64,000 nt of DNA from Hybos culiciformis. Taxonomy: Eukaryota; Arthropoda; Insecta; Diptera; Hybotidae. The notes below the pieces were generated by a model. That model worked only from the letters and a program-made list of their open reading frames with translations. It had not been told where the DNA came from and searched no databases. Made by a program: the position numbers and the translations under genes. The stretch covers positions 21,749,557-21,813,556 of the forward strand of contig OZ023273.1 of assembly GCA_964007475.1 (NCBI GenBank). The letters run 5' to 3'. Below are positions 53,507 through 64,000 of this stretch, one piece after another. Positions within the stretch are counted from its first letter, which is position 1. Every line of letters begins with the position of its first letter.

Positions 53507-55308
53507 CTTACCAGATAATCTGGTCAAAATTCATTTTGCGGATCACACAAGCTAACACGCTTGGCAACTAATCTGCTCAAAAATTCAATTTTTTTAAATC
53601 TAAAAATCTGGCAAGAACATTATTTTTTGAAGTCCACATTAGAGTTCACACATTAGAGAACCTACACATAAATACCAAAAATAATTAGAAAACAAACATG
53701 AATTTCTATAAAAACATAAAAGCTGTAATATAAAAATCAATCATAAAATTTTTAAAATCCAAAAAAAAAAAAAAAAAAAAAAAAAAGAATCATCGATAAT
53801 GAAGTAACCTTCAAATAATCTTGGAAACAATTTACAAAAATTTTAATTCGACAGTTATTTAAAAACCATAGAAAAATAAAAAAAAAACCTAAAAACAATT
53901 ACTAAACAAACACAATAAAAATTTTAAACACATATAATAAATTAATTTCAAAAATCATTGTGCATTTTAAACTAACACATCAACATAATATTCATCATTT
54001 ATCATTGTAAGTGTGCAGCAGTGATCGGTAAGCCTTACAACTTATATTATTATTCACCATAGTTTTGCGCCCACTATAATCACCATACAACACACACATC
54101 AACAACATAAATGACAAATGCCAAACTTTGTTTATTAATTTTTTTTAGACTTCAAAATAAAAACAAAAATTATTAAAAAAATTAAAACTTTTTGTACAAT
54201 TAAAATAAAAAATAAAATTTGTTACCCAATTTGAAAGAAAATAAAAATAATTTCAACAACACAATAATTATTCATAAAAACAATTAAATTTTTTTAATTT
54301 TAAATTTTTCCTAAAAATTTTAGTTCCAAATAATTAGCAATTTTTTTTCAAAAAGAAATTATTTTTATTTTTTTAATGCTGAAATAAAACACAACAATTA
54401 AAATAAGATTATATGTAACATTTTACAATATTTGCAACAATTTTAATAGTGAATAAATTTTTTTAATTTATTTTCAAACTACAAATTCAAAATTATTTTT
54501 TTGCATTTAACAGTCAAAATTACTGCATTACAAAATAAATCTTATAATTTTTATGACATTCCAATATAGAATTTTACTGTCATTATTTAATTGAATTAAT
54601 AAATTAAACTTAAACCTAATAAATATTATTAAATTTATTTTCAATTCAATTTGTATTCTCGAGAAATAAATTTTTCTTGAAACATTTTAAATATTTCCTT
54701 GATATATTTTAAAAAGTTATTAAATATTTTCAAAACATTCCAATTCAAAATCATAACGTCACAAACGACAAAACATTAATCTTGAACATTAAGAATCATA
54801 ACAATTTTTTTTATCGATAATACAAGTTGAATTCCTTATTTATATTATCTACATATATTGTATAAAATTATATTAAAACTTTTATTGTTACATTCAAATA
54901 AGAATTTATTTAAAATTATTATTATAACTCATACAAACTAGTTGTTTTACGTTTATACAATAAAACTACTTTACAATCACGCAATAAAATTTCATTGATT
55001 TTTAAAATGATACGTCGAACATCGAAATCCATCAAACAAAAAAATTAATTTATTAAGCTTGATTCAATATTTTTGCACACTAAACATAAATTTCGCGTTA
55101 TTTAAGATAAAACAAATTTGGGATTAATTCGTATTTTCTCGTAATTTCTTAATTACAAACGCAATACACTTTAAACTTAAATTTAATATAATTAATTTTT
55201 CCTTACTTTCGACATTCAAATTTGATTTTCAATTTGCAACTCCATTTTTTTTCACAAATCAAAACTTTAAAAAATTTTTTTTTTCATTTTTTCAAAAAAT
55301 TTTTTTTT

Positions 55309-55359
<51 letters not shown>

Positions 55360-55624
55360 GTTTTGATTTTCCAAGAATTTTTAGCTTTTAATTTTCAACT
55401 TTAAAATTTTTTTTGACTTTTTCAAACATTTTCTTTAAAAAATCGTTTTGATTTTCCAAGAATTTTCAGCTTAAAAATTTTTTTTCTAAATTTCTCAAAA
55501 ATTTTAAAGGTTTCAACATTTAAACAATTTTTCCCCATAACTCCAAATTACCTTTACTCGGAATAAGTCTTTTTCATTTCTTTTAAAATTTTTCTCTCGA
55601 ACAAATTCTTTTGAATAAATTACA
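53507..55624 (+). other. long AT-rich leader of the retrotransposon
   Basis: About 2.1 kb between the primer site and the gag ATG without an ORF of note. It has a run of 26 A (53761-53786), one of 45 A (55313-55357) and a 36-bp direct repeat with one mismatch (55352-55387 and 55437-55472, core TCGTTTTGATTTTCCAAG). It probably carries packaging and translation signals that I cannot define. The A runs may be slippage products or scars of older insertions. Confidence 0.7.
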
Positions 55625-56599
55625 ATGACAGATAAAGGTACAGGTTCAGGTACAGGTTCAGGTACACGTTCAGGTACAGGTTCAAGTACAGGTACAGGTA
55701 CAAATTCAGGTACAGGTGCAGGTACAGGTTCAGGTACAGATACAGGCCCAGACCCAAACACAGAAACAGGTGGCACCACAGTAGATAACCAAACTATCGG
55801 AGCTATTACTGTAAGATTACCACCTTTCTGGCCCACGAACCCTGCCACCTGGTTTATACAAGCAGAAGCGCATTTCGCGGTACACCGCATTAGACGCGAC
55901 GAAAGTAAATACTTTCTTACTATTGCAGCTCTACCTCCTGAAACCTGTGATTCAGTTATTGACATTCTTAACGACCCGCCACTTACAGATAAATACGAAA
56001 CTTTAAAGGCATCATTAATAAAAAGACATTCGATATCAGAAAGTAAAAGATTAGAAACACTCATAGATAAAGCAGAGATAGGGGATAGAAAGCCTTCAGA
56101 AGTCCTAAGATCTATGACTCAACTAGCTGGTTCAGCTTTTAATGAATCTACCATTAAAACGCTATGGATAAGAAAACTGCCTCAAGTAGTTAGAGTAGCC
56201 CTTATTGCAGTAGGCGAAAAGCCTATCACTGAATTAGCTAACATAGCCGATAAAATATATGAAGCTCATCACAACGTTAATATCTATGAAACATCGATAC
56301 CGAAACCTAGTTGTGCTCACGATTCGGATACCAACATAAACAAAAGACTTAGTCGAATTGAGGCAATGATAGCCAAATTAGATATTTCAAATTTCAATCG
56401 TAATTCTCGCGACAATAGCAGGAATTTTAATTCTAATACTCGTTCAAATTCAAATTCTAACAAAAAATCAAAAAACAATTCACACAATCGTTCACGCTCT
56501 GAATCGAACAATAATGACAAAGTCTGTTGGTATCATCGTAAATTCGGAGATAAAGCCAAGAAATGTAAATGTTCAGAAATTAAAAATGACCCAAAATAA
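55625..56599 (+). CDS. Gag polyprotein, 324 aa
   Basis: Structural protein that forms the particle in which the RNA is reverse transcribed. The ATG has A at -3. Residues 5-50 are a low-complexity stretch of Thr, Gly and Ser, coded by a 12-bp repeat (GGTACAGGTTCA and variants, 55637-55748). Residues about 60-225 look like a gypsy capsid region, starting with [12 protein letters not shown]. Residues 255-295 are rich in Asn, Ser, Arg and Lys, as suits RNA binding. A zinc-finger-like motif stands at the end: Cys301, His304, Cys314, Cys316. The last cysteine spacing (C-x-C) is shorter than I expect for the C-H-C-C finger of this clade, so a small deletion is possible. The stop TAA (56597-56599) directly follows the slippery site. 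An ORF of 183 codons on the minus strand is a shadow of the repeat. Confidence 0.93.
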   Translation: MTDKGTGSGTGSGTRSGTGSSTGTGTNSGTGAGTGSGTDTGPDPNTETGGTTVDNQTIGAITVRLPPFWPTNPATWFIQAEAHFAVHRIRRDESKYFLTIAALPPETCDSVIDILNDPPLTDKYETLKASLIKRHSISESKRLETLIDKAEIGDRKPSEVLRSMTQLAGSAFNESTIKTLWIRKLPQVVRVALIAVGEKPITELANIADKIYEAHHNVNIYETSIPKPSCAHDSDTNINKRLSRIEAMIAKLDISNFNRNSRDNSRNFNSNTRSNSNSNKKSKNNSHNRSRSESNNNDKVCWYHRKFGDKAKKCKCSEIKNDPK

Positions 56600-56634
56600 A
56601 ACGCCCACCAGTCATAGCGGCTGACGGGACGGGC
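56590..56634 (+). promoter_or_regulatory. -1 ribosomal frameshift signal between gag and pol
   Basis: CCCAAAA (56590-56596) is read C CCA AAA in the gag frame and allows the canonical X XXY YYZ slip to CCC AAA. The gag stop TAA follows at once. After a spacer of 6 nt (56597-56602) comes a potential stem-loop: GCCC (56603-56606) with GGGC (56631-56634) outside, CC-A-GTCA with TGAC-GG inside (56608-56627). The pol frame is closed by TGA just before 56590, so the slip can happen only in this 10-nt window. Confidence 0.8.
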
Positions 56635-59592
56635 ACACATAATAGCCGCCTTTTTCTTCGAGATGAGTCAAACGACATCACGTTTTTAATCGATACTGGA
56701 GCTGATTTATCAGTAATCCCATTTAAAAATTTTCCATTTTCTAAAAAAAATTCAGATTTCATTTTAACTGCCGCGAATGGTACAATCATCAATACGTTTG
56801 GCACAAAGTTATTAAAATTAAATATCGGCCTCAAACGAGATTTTATTCATACTTTTATTGTAGCTGATATCGATCGTGCAATCATTGGCGCCGATTTCTT
56901 GAAAAACTTTGGTCTTTTAGTCGACATTAAAAATAAAAAATTAATAGATCCTCTTACCAACATTTCAATCAATGCTTTAACTGTGCTAACTAACACCCCT
57001 TCGCCTAAACAATTTCTAATTGAAAACGAATTTACGAATATTTTAAAAAAGTTTCCGAAAATCACAAATCCACCAAATTACTTCGAAACTGTCCAACACA
57101 ATGTAGTACATCACATTGTTACAAAAGGTCAACTGCCTTGTTCTAGAACTAGACGTCTGGACTCCGTTAGGCATGAAGCCGCCAAAAAGGAATTCGAATT
57201 AATGGTTGAACTGGGAATTTGTAGAATCTCAGATTCCTCTGCGTCTTCTCCTCTTCACATGGTCAGAAAGAAAAACAGCTCTGACTGGAGACCATGCGGA
57301 GATTACAGACAACTTAATACGATAACAATTCCGGATCGATATCCACTACCACATATACAAAACTTTACAATGAACTTACACGGTTGCAAAATATTTTCGA
57401 AAATCGACTTAGTGAGAGCTTATCATCTCATACCTGTCGCAGATGAAGACATTTTTAAAACTGCAATAACAACTCCAACAGGCTTATTCGAATTCACCCG
57501 AATGCCTTTCGGTTTGAGAAACGCAGCACAAACTTTCCAACGGTTCATTAATCAAGTTTGTAAAGGGTTAGATTTCGCATTCGTTTACATCGATGACGTA
57601 TTAATAGCATCAGAAGATGTAGAGACTCATAAAAATCAATTAAATCAATTATTTGAACGTTTTTCCCAATATGGAATAAACATCAATTTATCTAAATGTG
57701 TTTTCGGAGTACAAAGTTTAAATTTTCTCAGTCATCAAATCGATGCGAATGGTATTTTTCCATCAAATGATCGCATTGACGCTATTAAAAAATTCCCAAT
57801 TCCAAACTCGATCAAACAAATTCAACGTTTTATCGGAATGATAAATTTTTACCACAGATTTGTACCAAATCTATCCGATCATTTAATTCCTATCTATACT
57901 CATCTGAATCATTTAAATAAAATTAAAAAGTCTACTAAATTTTTCTGGCCTGAGGAACTTAACGTTCATTTCGAAAACGCCAAATCCGCTTTGGCAACTG
58001 CAACAATTCTTGCGCATCCAGCCCCGAATACCCAATATAGCATCACGACTGATGCGTCCAACAGTGCGTTAGGAGCTGTCTTGCAGCAATTCCACGAAAA
58101 GACCTGGAAGCCATTGGCTTTCTTTTCAAAAAAGCTTACTACAGCAGAACAGAAGTACTCCGCTTTCGACAGAGAACTTCTCGCCGTATATGCTTCGATT
58201 AAACATTTTCGTTGGGCGGTTGAAGGACGTGAATTCACAATATTCACGGATCATAAACCACTCATCACAGCCATTAATTCGAAGACCGAACGCAGTCCCA
58301 GACAAACTAGACATTTGGAATTCATCGCACAATTTACTTCAGATTTACGTCACGTAAGTGGAAAAGACAACGTAGTCGCAGACACATTATCCAGATTCTC
58401 GGAAATCGCAGTTACTAATGAAAATAATTTCTCTCTCGAAAATATTGCCAAATCTCAAGAAAAAGACCCCGATTTACTAAAATTCTTAAACGATAAGACA
58501 CCAAATTCAACTTATAAAATTGAAAAATTAACCATTTCCAATGTTACAATCTATTGCGAAGTTTCAACTTCAAAAATTCGTCCTTTTATTCCAAAAGAAA
58601 TTCGACGTCCCATGTTTAATTGCTTACATAACATGTCACATCCTGGAATCAAAGCAACTAGAAAATTGATAACTTCTAGATACTTTTGGCCAAATATCAA
58701 TAAAGATATCAATGATTGGACCAAATCTTGCATAGCTTGCCAAAAATCTAAAATCTATCGTCATACTAAATCTCCATTAGAACATTTTAACATTCCGTCA
58801 GGACGATTTGAACACATCCACTTAGACTTAGTAGGACCATTACCAATATCGGACGGGTGCACAAATATCCTAACTATAGTAGATAGATTTACACGATGGC
58901 CTGAAGCTTACTGCATTCCTGACATAACCGCAGTCACAGTTGCAAAAGTTTTTGTTACAAATTACATTTCTAGATTCGGAACTCCAATTCGTATAACCAC
59001 TGATCAAGGTTCACAATTTGAATCTAAATTATTCACAGAACTCACTAGGATTTTAGGAGTACATAGAATTAGAACAACAGCATACCACCCACAATCGAAC
59101 GGGTTAGTAGAACGTTTCCATAGGCAACTTAAAGATTCAATTAGGGCAAAAGATAATCCAAATAATTGGGCTGCAGAATTGCCAATCATTCTACTAGGTA
59201 TTAGAACCTCTATTAAAAACGATCTAAAGTGTTCACCAGCAGAAATGGTATATGGACAAACACTTAGATTACCTAGTGACATTTTCTCAAACGATACCGA
59301 ACTTACAGACACCGACGCATTGATTAAGAAATTACGAGAAAATATGAGAAATCTACTCCCAACCAACACTAGATCAAAAAGGAACACAGATTTTTTCTTT
59401 CCTAAAGATCTTAACTCATGCGAACATGTTTTCATAAGACAAGACAAGATAAAACCCACTTTATCTCACACTTATGAAGGTCCATACCCTGTAATCAAGC
59501 GACTGAGAAAATATTTCGTAGTTTCAGTCAAAGACAAACACACTTCAGTATCCATCGATAGGTTAAAACCAGCATACATCACGGATGACTGA
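56590..59592 (+). CDS. Pol polyprotein: protease, reverse transcriptase, RNase H, integrase (1000 aa)
   Basis: Made as a Gag-Pol fusion by -1 frameshifting; no ATG is needed and the TTG at 56899 is not a start. Counting from 56590: the aspartic protease has DTGAD at residue 35. Reverse transcriptase spans about 205-390, with MPFGL near 305 and catalytic YIDD at 333-336. RNase H has Asp488, Glu529 and Asp554. The integrase has an HHCC zinc domain (His680, His684, Cys714, Cys717) and the catalytic triad Asp746, Asp805, Glu841, spaced D-x58-D-x35-E. No stop or frameshift breaks it. It copies the element RNA into DNA and inserts it. Cleavage sites between the enzymes cannot be read from the sequence. 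All other ORFs over this region are shadows. Confidence 0.96.
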   Translation, partial: PKIKRPPVIAADGTGTHNSRLFLRDESNDITFLIDTGADLSVIPFKNFPFSKKNSDFILTAANGTIINTFGTKLLKLNIGLKRDFIHTFIVADIDRAIIGADFLKNFGLLVDIKNKKLIDPLTNISINALTVLTNTPSPKQFLIENEFTNILKKFPKITNPPNYFETVQHNVVHHIVTKGQLPCSRTRRLDSVRHEAAKKEFELMVELGICRISDSSASSPLHMVRKKNSSDWRPCGDYRQLNTITIPDRYPLPHIQNFTMNLHGCKIFSKIDLVRAYHLIPVADEDIFKTAITTPTGLFEFTRMPFGLRNAAQTFQRFINQVCKGLDFAFVYIDDVLIASEDVETHKNQLNQLFERFSQYGININLSKCVFGVQSLNFLSHQIDANGIFPSNDRIDAIKKFPIPNSIKQIQRFIGMINFYHRFVPNLSDHLIPIYTHLNHLNKIKKSTKFFWPEELNVHFENAKSALATATILAHPAPNTQYSITTDASNSALGAVLQQFHEKTWKPLAFFSKKLTTAEQKYSAFDRELLAVYASIKHFRWAVEGREFTIFTDHKPLITAINSKTERSPRQTRHLEFIAQFTSDLRHVSGKDNVVADTLSRFSEIAVTNENNFSLENIAKSQEKDPDLLKFLNDKTPNSTYKIEKLTISNVTIYCEVSTSKIRPFIPKEIRRPMFNCLHNMSHPGIKATRKLITSRYFWPNINKDINDWTKSCIACQKSKIYRHTKSPLEHFNIPSGRFEHIHLDLVGPLPISDGCTNILTIVDRFTRWPEAYCIPDITAVTVAKVFVTNYISRFGTPIRITTDQGSQFESKLFTELTRILGVHRIRTTAYHPQSNGLVERFHRQLKDSIRAKDNPNNWAAELPIILLGIRTSIKNDLKCSPAEMVYGQTLRLPSDIFSNDTELTDTDALIKKLRENMRNLLPTNTRSKRNTDFFFPKDLNSCEHVFIRQDKIKPTLSHTYEGPYPVIKRLRKYFVVSVKDKHTSVSIDRLKPAYITDD

Positions 59593-59840
59593 ATAATAAA
59601 ACTTTTCATTTTATACAAAATTTTTCATCATTTCAAAATTTTTTTTATTTACATTAATTCGATTTCAACTTATAATTTTATAAATCATACTTGTAATAGT
59701 AATTACTGAAATATCAAATCATTTGAATACTAAATTTAAACAAAATTATATTGAATTCAAATTTTGTTTCATTTAAATTATATAAAAACATAATACCATA
59801 TAGCAATTATTTTAAAATTTTTATATAACAACTTCACTCA
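59593..59840 (+). other. 3' untranslated part of the retrotransposon
   Basis: About 250 bp of AT-rich sequence between the pol stop and the purine tract. It has no env-like frame, so the element has the non-enveloped plan. Confidence 0.7.
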
Positions 59841-59851
59841 GCGGAGGGTGA
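59841..59851 (+). promoter_or_regulatory. polypurine tract
   Basis: GCGGAGGGTGA lies directly before the 3' LTR. It is the expected position of the RNase H-resistant primer for plus-strand DNA synthesis. It is short and interrupted by one C and one T. Confidence 0.7.
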
Positions 59852-60241
59852 TGTAGTGGTCACACTACTAATAAGTCTAGGGTGAAACCGACAAATATAT
59901 TAAGACTTTTCCACCAGAGGGAAACATTATCACACACAACACTCTCACTCCAGTTTTTACTTTTCTTTGATATAAGAAAATAAAAAACGAGTTAGTTGCA
60001 CGTTGAATCTCAAGAATTACAAAAGTGAATTTTAAAGTAATTGCTGTGAAATTAAATCTAAATTGTAAAACTTAAATAATTTAATAGTTAATATTAAATT
60101 AATAATAGAATAAGCATAAATTAATAATAAAATTATAATCCTAAAATTATAATAAAGTAATATTGTCAAGGATAAAAAATAGCGTTTCACTTGTCCAACT
60201 AGATTGGCCGACGCAACCATCGCCTAACGACAAGAACTACA
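59852..60241 (+). repeat. 3' LTR (390 bp)
   Basis: Same length, ends and sequence as 53105-53494 by eye. Followed by the target duplication GTTA. Confidence 0.95.
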
Positions 60242-60245
60242 GTTA
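60242..60245. repeat. target duplication of the LTR element, right copy
   Basis: GTTA, matching 53101-53104; from here the right end of the host TIR element resumes for a few bases. Confidence 0.85.
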
Positions 60246-60451
60246 TAACACAACTTAGTTTATGGTTGGCGCTGACCATTAATTATAAAAAAAAAAAAAT
60301 TTTTATTGGGGTAAGATTTTGTTGTTGCTGATATTAATGTTGATTCTTATTATTGTGGTATTGCTGAGCAAAAATATCAAAAATTGTTTGTAAGTTAGTA
60401 ATAAAACATTGATGTTGTTAAACAATCAAGTATTGTTGATGTTGTTTTATT

Positions 60452-60493
60452 TATTGAAACTCAATATTTCGACTTCATCCAAGTCATCATCAG
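60452..60493 (-). other. hammerhead-ribozyme-like motif, probably incomplete
   Basis: On the minus strand CTGATGA is followed by T, a 5-bp stem (GACTT/AAGTC), then GAAA and a second perfect stem (TATTGA/TCAATA, loop GTT). The order resembles the catalytic core of hammerhead ribozymes, which occur in Penelope-like and other retroelements. But there is an extra T before the first stem, and the U expected right after the second stem is A, so cleavage is doubtful. It may be a decayed retroelement end. Confidence 0.25.
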
Positions 60494-62189
60494 GAGGTTA
60501 CAATGTTTTTACACTACAATTATTTACAAAATTTAAAAAATTTAAAAATTTTTATTTTTAAAAAAACACATATACAGTTTATGTACTTAATCTAAAATGC
60601 TACAATACATGTATAAGTATAAAAGCATAGCTATACATAATATATGAGCATAAACGCATCAAATTATGTACAAGTACAAAAGCATAAATGCATAAAATTA
60701 TATATAAGCATAAGCATAAAAGCATAAATGTAATATGTAAGCAAATATTTTAAGAAATTACGTAAAAAGTATGTTGGGTGTATCTAAATGTTAAGTAATA
60801 TTCTATTAAATTTAAGAATTTTTTTTATATTTTTTTCATTGAAACATAGTTATTTTTTGTCTTGAAAATTGTTAGAAAAATTTTGTGTAAAATGTGATCA
60901 GATATACATATACATAGAATCTAAATTAAACAATTTAAAGCTATCATTTTAGAATTATATATGTGTGGCAAAATAACAAGTGTTTCAAGTTGTTTTTTTT
61001 CTTTCATAATTATCTTTACGAAAATTATTTTTCAAAGCGATGACGACGACGACGTAATAAATGAGAAAACCACGAAATTTTTTTATTAGGGTGAAACCCA
61101 AAAAAAAAAAAGAAGAAAATTATAATTTTGATATATAGACAAAGCAATATAATTTTATATTCAAAAAGGAAATAATATAATTGTAATTTGTAATAATGAA
61201 CATCATTCGCGGTAATAAAAATTAAGCATTTTCCACAAAGGTTTATCAAATTCAGTAAAATGAAATTGTCTTCGCCAACGAAACTAATTATAAATAAATA
61301 AAAAAACTAATCCACTTAAGCCTTAATTAAGAATCTAAAATAGTGAACAGTCGAATATTTTCAGAATAAAATGCGTTGTTTTATCTATCGCCTTTATTTT
61401 AATCTGCTACAAATCTTCCTCTTTTTAGGTTTTGCCGCAAAGAATTAGGAGAAATCTTTTTAAGCCTAATATTTGTTCCTTTCTTTGTAAGGGTAAATTT
61501 TTAAATAAATGAGAGTTAATAGAAATAAATAAAATTATAATAAATAGATTTGTCTTATTTTATCAAGAGAACTCAAATACTAAATGGAGAAATCAAGCGG
61601 ATTTTCAGGAACTCTTGTCCGTTTTTCTGTTGTCATGTGTCACACTACACTTATAATACCCATTAAGAATTGATGGTTAATTTTATTCTGTTTCATATTA
61701 TGTTTTATTGATGATATCAAAATTGAACTTTAATTTATTATTATCCAAACAAAAAGAAACAGAATTTACTTCTTTTTTGATGATACCGCAAAAATAAACG
61801 TGCTACTATTATAATGATTTTTTCTTTCAAATGATTTTATCTATATTATTTTTATTTAAAAAGTTTGTTGCATTGATTGGCCTAATAACTATAAAGTAAA
61901 AGAGGAAAAACAAAAGTTTTATTTTCATGATATATATTATACATATAAATAGACTTGGGGTTGAAATTTATATTCTTGAATAAAGTTGATTTAATGATGC
62001 AAAATAAAATTTAAATATTAATTTTTGCAAAAATTTCTAATTGTACTTAAAACTTTGCGTATCATTTATTATTACTATTTTTTTATTTTAATATGTACTT
62101 TAAAGTAGGAAATAAAACTAAGTATAATTTGCGAATCCAAGAAAATAATTTTGTATGTTAGAAAATTTGTTGACATGCATATATTTAAC

Positions 62190-62261
62190 AAAAATTAAAA
62201 TCGTTGGGGTCCTCACAAAACGAACTCTGGTCTTGTTCTTGGCTCCAAGATTTTAATTTTT
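62190..62261. repeat. 72-bp hairpin with inverted ends
   Basis: AAAAATTAAAATCGTTGG at 62190-62207 pairs with the complement of 62245-62261, with one unpaired base. The loop is unusually GC-rich for this window (GTCCTCACAAAACGAACTC and on). It may be a tiny MITE or a fortuitous hairpin. Confidence 0.4.
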
Positions 62262-64000
62262 AGTAAAATGTTTTTTATATTTTCTACTTTTATTTTTTAC
62301 TTAAAATTTTTTTTAATTTTTTTTATTGAAAACATTTTAGTCTCTAACTTACTTTAAAGTTTCAAATTATTTGCAGTCCATTTTCATCTATTCAGGTACT
62401 ATAATTTAGGAATTGACAAAAAGAAAACATTGAGAATTCGAGTGATAATACAATATATAATGTCGATAGAGTGTGAGTAAAAATTTTTTGGAACGGCAGT
62501 TGGCAATATTATGTATTAGGATAATATCAACATCACATGTACAAATATTATGTATGTGTAATTACTTAAAGTTTTGTTTATTATTTAATAAGATTTATGT
62601 TCAATGAATTAATTAATTTTTCTGTCAAAAAAAAAGTAAAAATAATTATTCAGATTTTTAATAAAAAGTATTTAAAAAAGAAAATAAAAATTTCTGATAA
62701 TTTAAAAAAAATTGTTTTCTTACTTTTTAAATTGTATTGCCTGAATAATTAATTAGATATGTTATATATAATATGAATTTTGAATTGTTAATAATTATTT
62801 TGTATTTTTTGTAATTAGAATTTTTTTTGTATAATGTCTTTCTAAACATTACAATTTACGAATATTAATGTAATTTTTTTTTTATTTATTATAATTTTAG
62901 TTTCCTTATTTTGACAGAGATACTACCGATGAAATTATTGACAGATGCTGGAGAATTTAGATGAAAATAATTAGTTACTAAAATGGTCAGAATTTTTCTG
63001 GACTGCCAATTAGAAAATATTAGTTAGATCATAATATAAGTTGAGATCTTGGAAATTCAAATATAGTTTGTTCTTCATTCTAGTTATTATGATATTTGAA
63101 ATTTCTAGATTTTTCATTTCCAAGCCTAAGGGAAATGTGCTTGGTCAATTATTCCAATGTTACGGAGACGAATTAGAAAGAAGGTCAAAATATTAAATAA
63201 AACTTTTTTACTGATGTCGTAAGTTTATTTGTTTTTATTTAATTTCATTTTTTTTGTTAACTTGTTCAAAATTATTCCAGTCTCATTAAAGTGAATTTTT
63301 TTTAAGGGGTCAAAATCTGTTTTTATTTTTTCATGTTCTTTTCACAGTTGATAAAAATGCAAATAGCAATGACGATTAGAAAAAGTTGATAAGTTGATTA
63401 AAAAATTTATTCATTAAAAGAAAAAAAACCGCGGTGAATATGGACAGCGGACATGAATAAAGTTAATAAATATTCACAAAAAATATTTTACTTCAAAACA
63501 AATTAAAAAAGTTATATTTTTTTGTCCTGTTTTGATAAAGGGTTTTGGATATTTATTTCTGATTTAATTTTAATTATTAAAATTATAATTAAAAAAGATT
63601 TTCAAATGAAAAAAATCTACATTTTTTCTTTTAATTAAAACAGTTTCGTGATAAATATTATTAATAAAAATATGCGCGTTATTAATAAAAATATGGGAAG
63701 TTAATGGGTTCGGAGTACGGATAATATAAGTATAGGCGTTTGATCTATTCATTATAATTTGAGTACATAATACTCAACTTTAAATTTGTCTTTATGTACA
63801 TGTCCTATAAATTTTTAGTAAATCTTTATAGTTACTAAATTACTAATATGGAAAATAAATAATTCAAGGAACAATCTCTATACCTCTATTTTAGTGCAAA
63901 TAAGAAAAGATTCCCTTCATTGACGTAAGTATTAAGAGATAAATAATTTCTGTCCTTAATTTAATAAGTATAAGTATACTGTAAACCTATAATAAGTCTT

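Larger units (their letters stand above)
53105..60241 (+). mobile_element. full-length Ty3/gypsy LTR retrotransposon, CsRn1-like, 7137 bp
   Basis: The order is 5' LTR, tRNA primer site, long leader, gag, -1 frameshift, pol (protease, reverse transcriptase, RNase H, integrase), purine tract, 3' LTR. Both LTRs are 390 bp, end in TGTAGT...ACTACA and show no difference by eye. A 4-bp duplication flanks the copy. The protein order with integrase last is Ty3/gypsy. Three traits point to the CsRn1 clade as I know it: a primer site fitting tRNA-Trp, a Gag of the FWP...WF.QAEA type, and a C-H-C-C rather than CCHC zinc finger. There is no env gene. It sits inside another element. Intact frames and identical LTRs mark it as a recent and possibly active insertion. 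Confidence 0.95.
52532..60246. mobile_element. TIR DNA element split by the LTR retrotransposon
   Basis: The left end is a 23-bp unit (core AACTTCGCTACACTTCAGG) present twice in tandem (52532-52554, 52555-52577). Its exact complement lies at 53083-53104 and is completed by the bases after the LTR element (60242-60246). A second, 16-bp perfect inverted pair lies inside (GGTTTGAAAGTAGGTT at 52596-52611 and its complement at 52972-52987). Without the insertion the element is about 575-580 bp, with TA at both outer edges. It has no ORF, and its interior holds poly-A/T runs and a tandem duplication of about 23 bp (52655-52701). It looks like a non-autonomous TA-target element. The retrotransposon landed only a few bases from its right end. 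Confidence 0.75.
60247..64000. other. AT-rich non-coding DNA, no gene recognised
   Basis: No ORF with a recognisable product. A hammerhead-like motif on the minus strand (60452-60493), a field of AGCATAAA-like words (60620-60740) and a small hairpin (62190-62261) are the only structures I can point to. The ORFs of 60-74 codons are unremarkable. Confidence 0.5.

Noticed and set aside
53761..53786. Poly-A run as the tail of a retrocopy
   Set aside because: No target duplication or cDNA-like sequence lies before it; it is within the retrotransposon leader.
55513..56064. 183-codon minus-strand ORF with a Pro/Val repeat
   Set aside because: It is the antisense reading of the 12-bp repeat and capsid part of gag.
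56899..56901. TTG as start of pol
   Set aside because: The protease motif lies upstream in the same frame, open from 56590; entry is by frameshift.

Overview
The window is very AT-rich (about four-fifths A+T by eye) eukaryotic DNA, mostly non-coding and full of repeats. An insect is the best fit: there is an animal-type thioredoxin gene, a tRNA-derived SINE, several small TIR elements and an intact Ty3/gypsy retrotransposon of the CsRn1 type. I cannot place the species or order. Almost all short ORFs here are what chance gives at this base composition.

Layout. 1-21.8 kb: AT-rich non-coding DNA with a probable 189-bp TA-flanked MITE (12.9 kb) and a tRNA-derived SINE on the minus strand (14.4-14.5 kb). 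21.8-22.6 kb: an 800-bp foldback element with a 9-bp target duplication and a 94-bp near-perfect palindrome. 25.0-28.0 kb: a pair of about 0.5-kb inverted arms, nearly identical, around a 1.9-kb spacer. 28-40 kb: AT-rich DNA without a recognisable gene. 40.0-40.5 kb: the one confident host gene, an intronless thioredoxin on the minus strand, with a TATA/initiator pair at canonical spacing and a poly(A) signal that overlaps its stop codon. 43.9-44.1 kb: a weak candidate coding fragment. 44.86-45.02 kb: a 154-bp hairpin MITE. 52.5-60.2 kb: a nested pair, in which a TIR element with 23-bp ends has been hit in its right end by a complete 7.1-kb LTR retrotransposon. 60.2-64 kb: AT-rich DNA with a few small hairpins.

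The retrotransposon is complete: two 390-bp LTRs with no difference seen by eye, a 4-bp target duplication (GTTA), a primer binding site fitting tRNA-Trp, gag, a -1 frameshift into a pol with protease, reverse transcriptase, RNase H and integrase, and a purine tract before the 3' LTR. All catalytic residues I checked are present, so the copy is young and may be active. The frameshift site (CCCAAAA directly before the gag stop, then a potential stem-loop after a 6-nt spacer) is the clearest mechanistic feature of the window.

I found no clearly new biological system. The items most worth a second look are the frameshift module, the Thr/Gly/Ser-rich extension of Gag, the foldback palindrome, the 3-kb inverted duplication and the compact thioredoxin gene.
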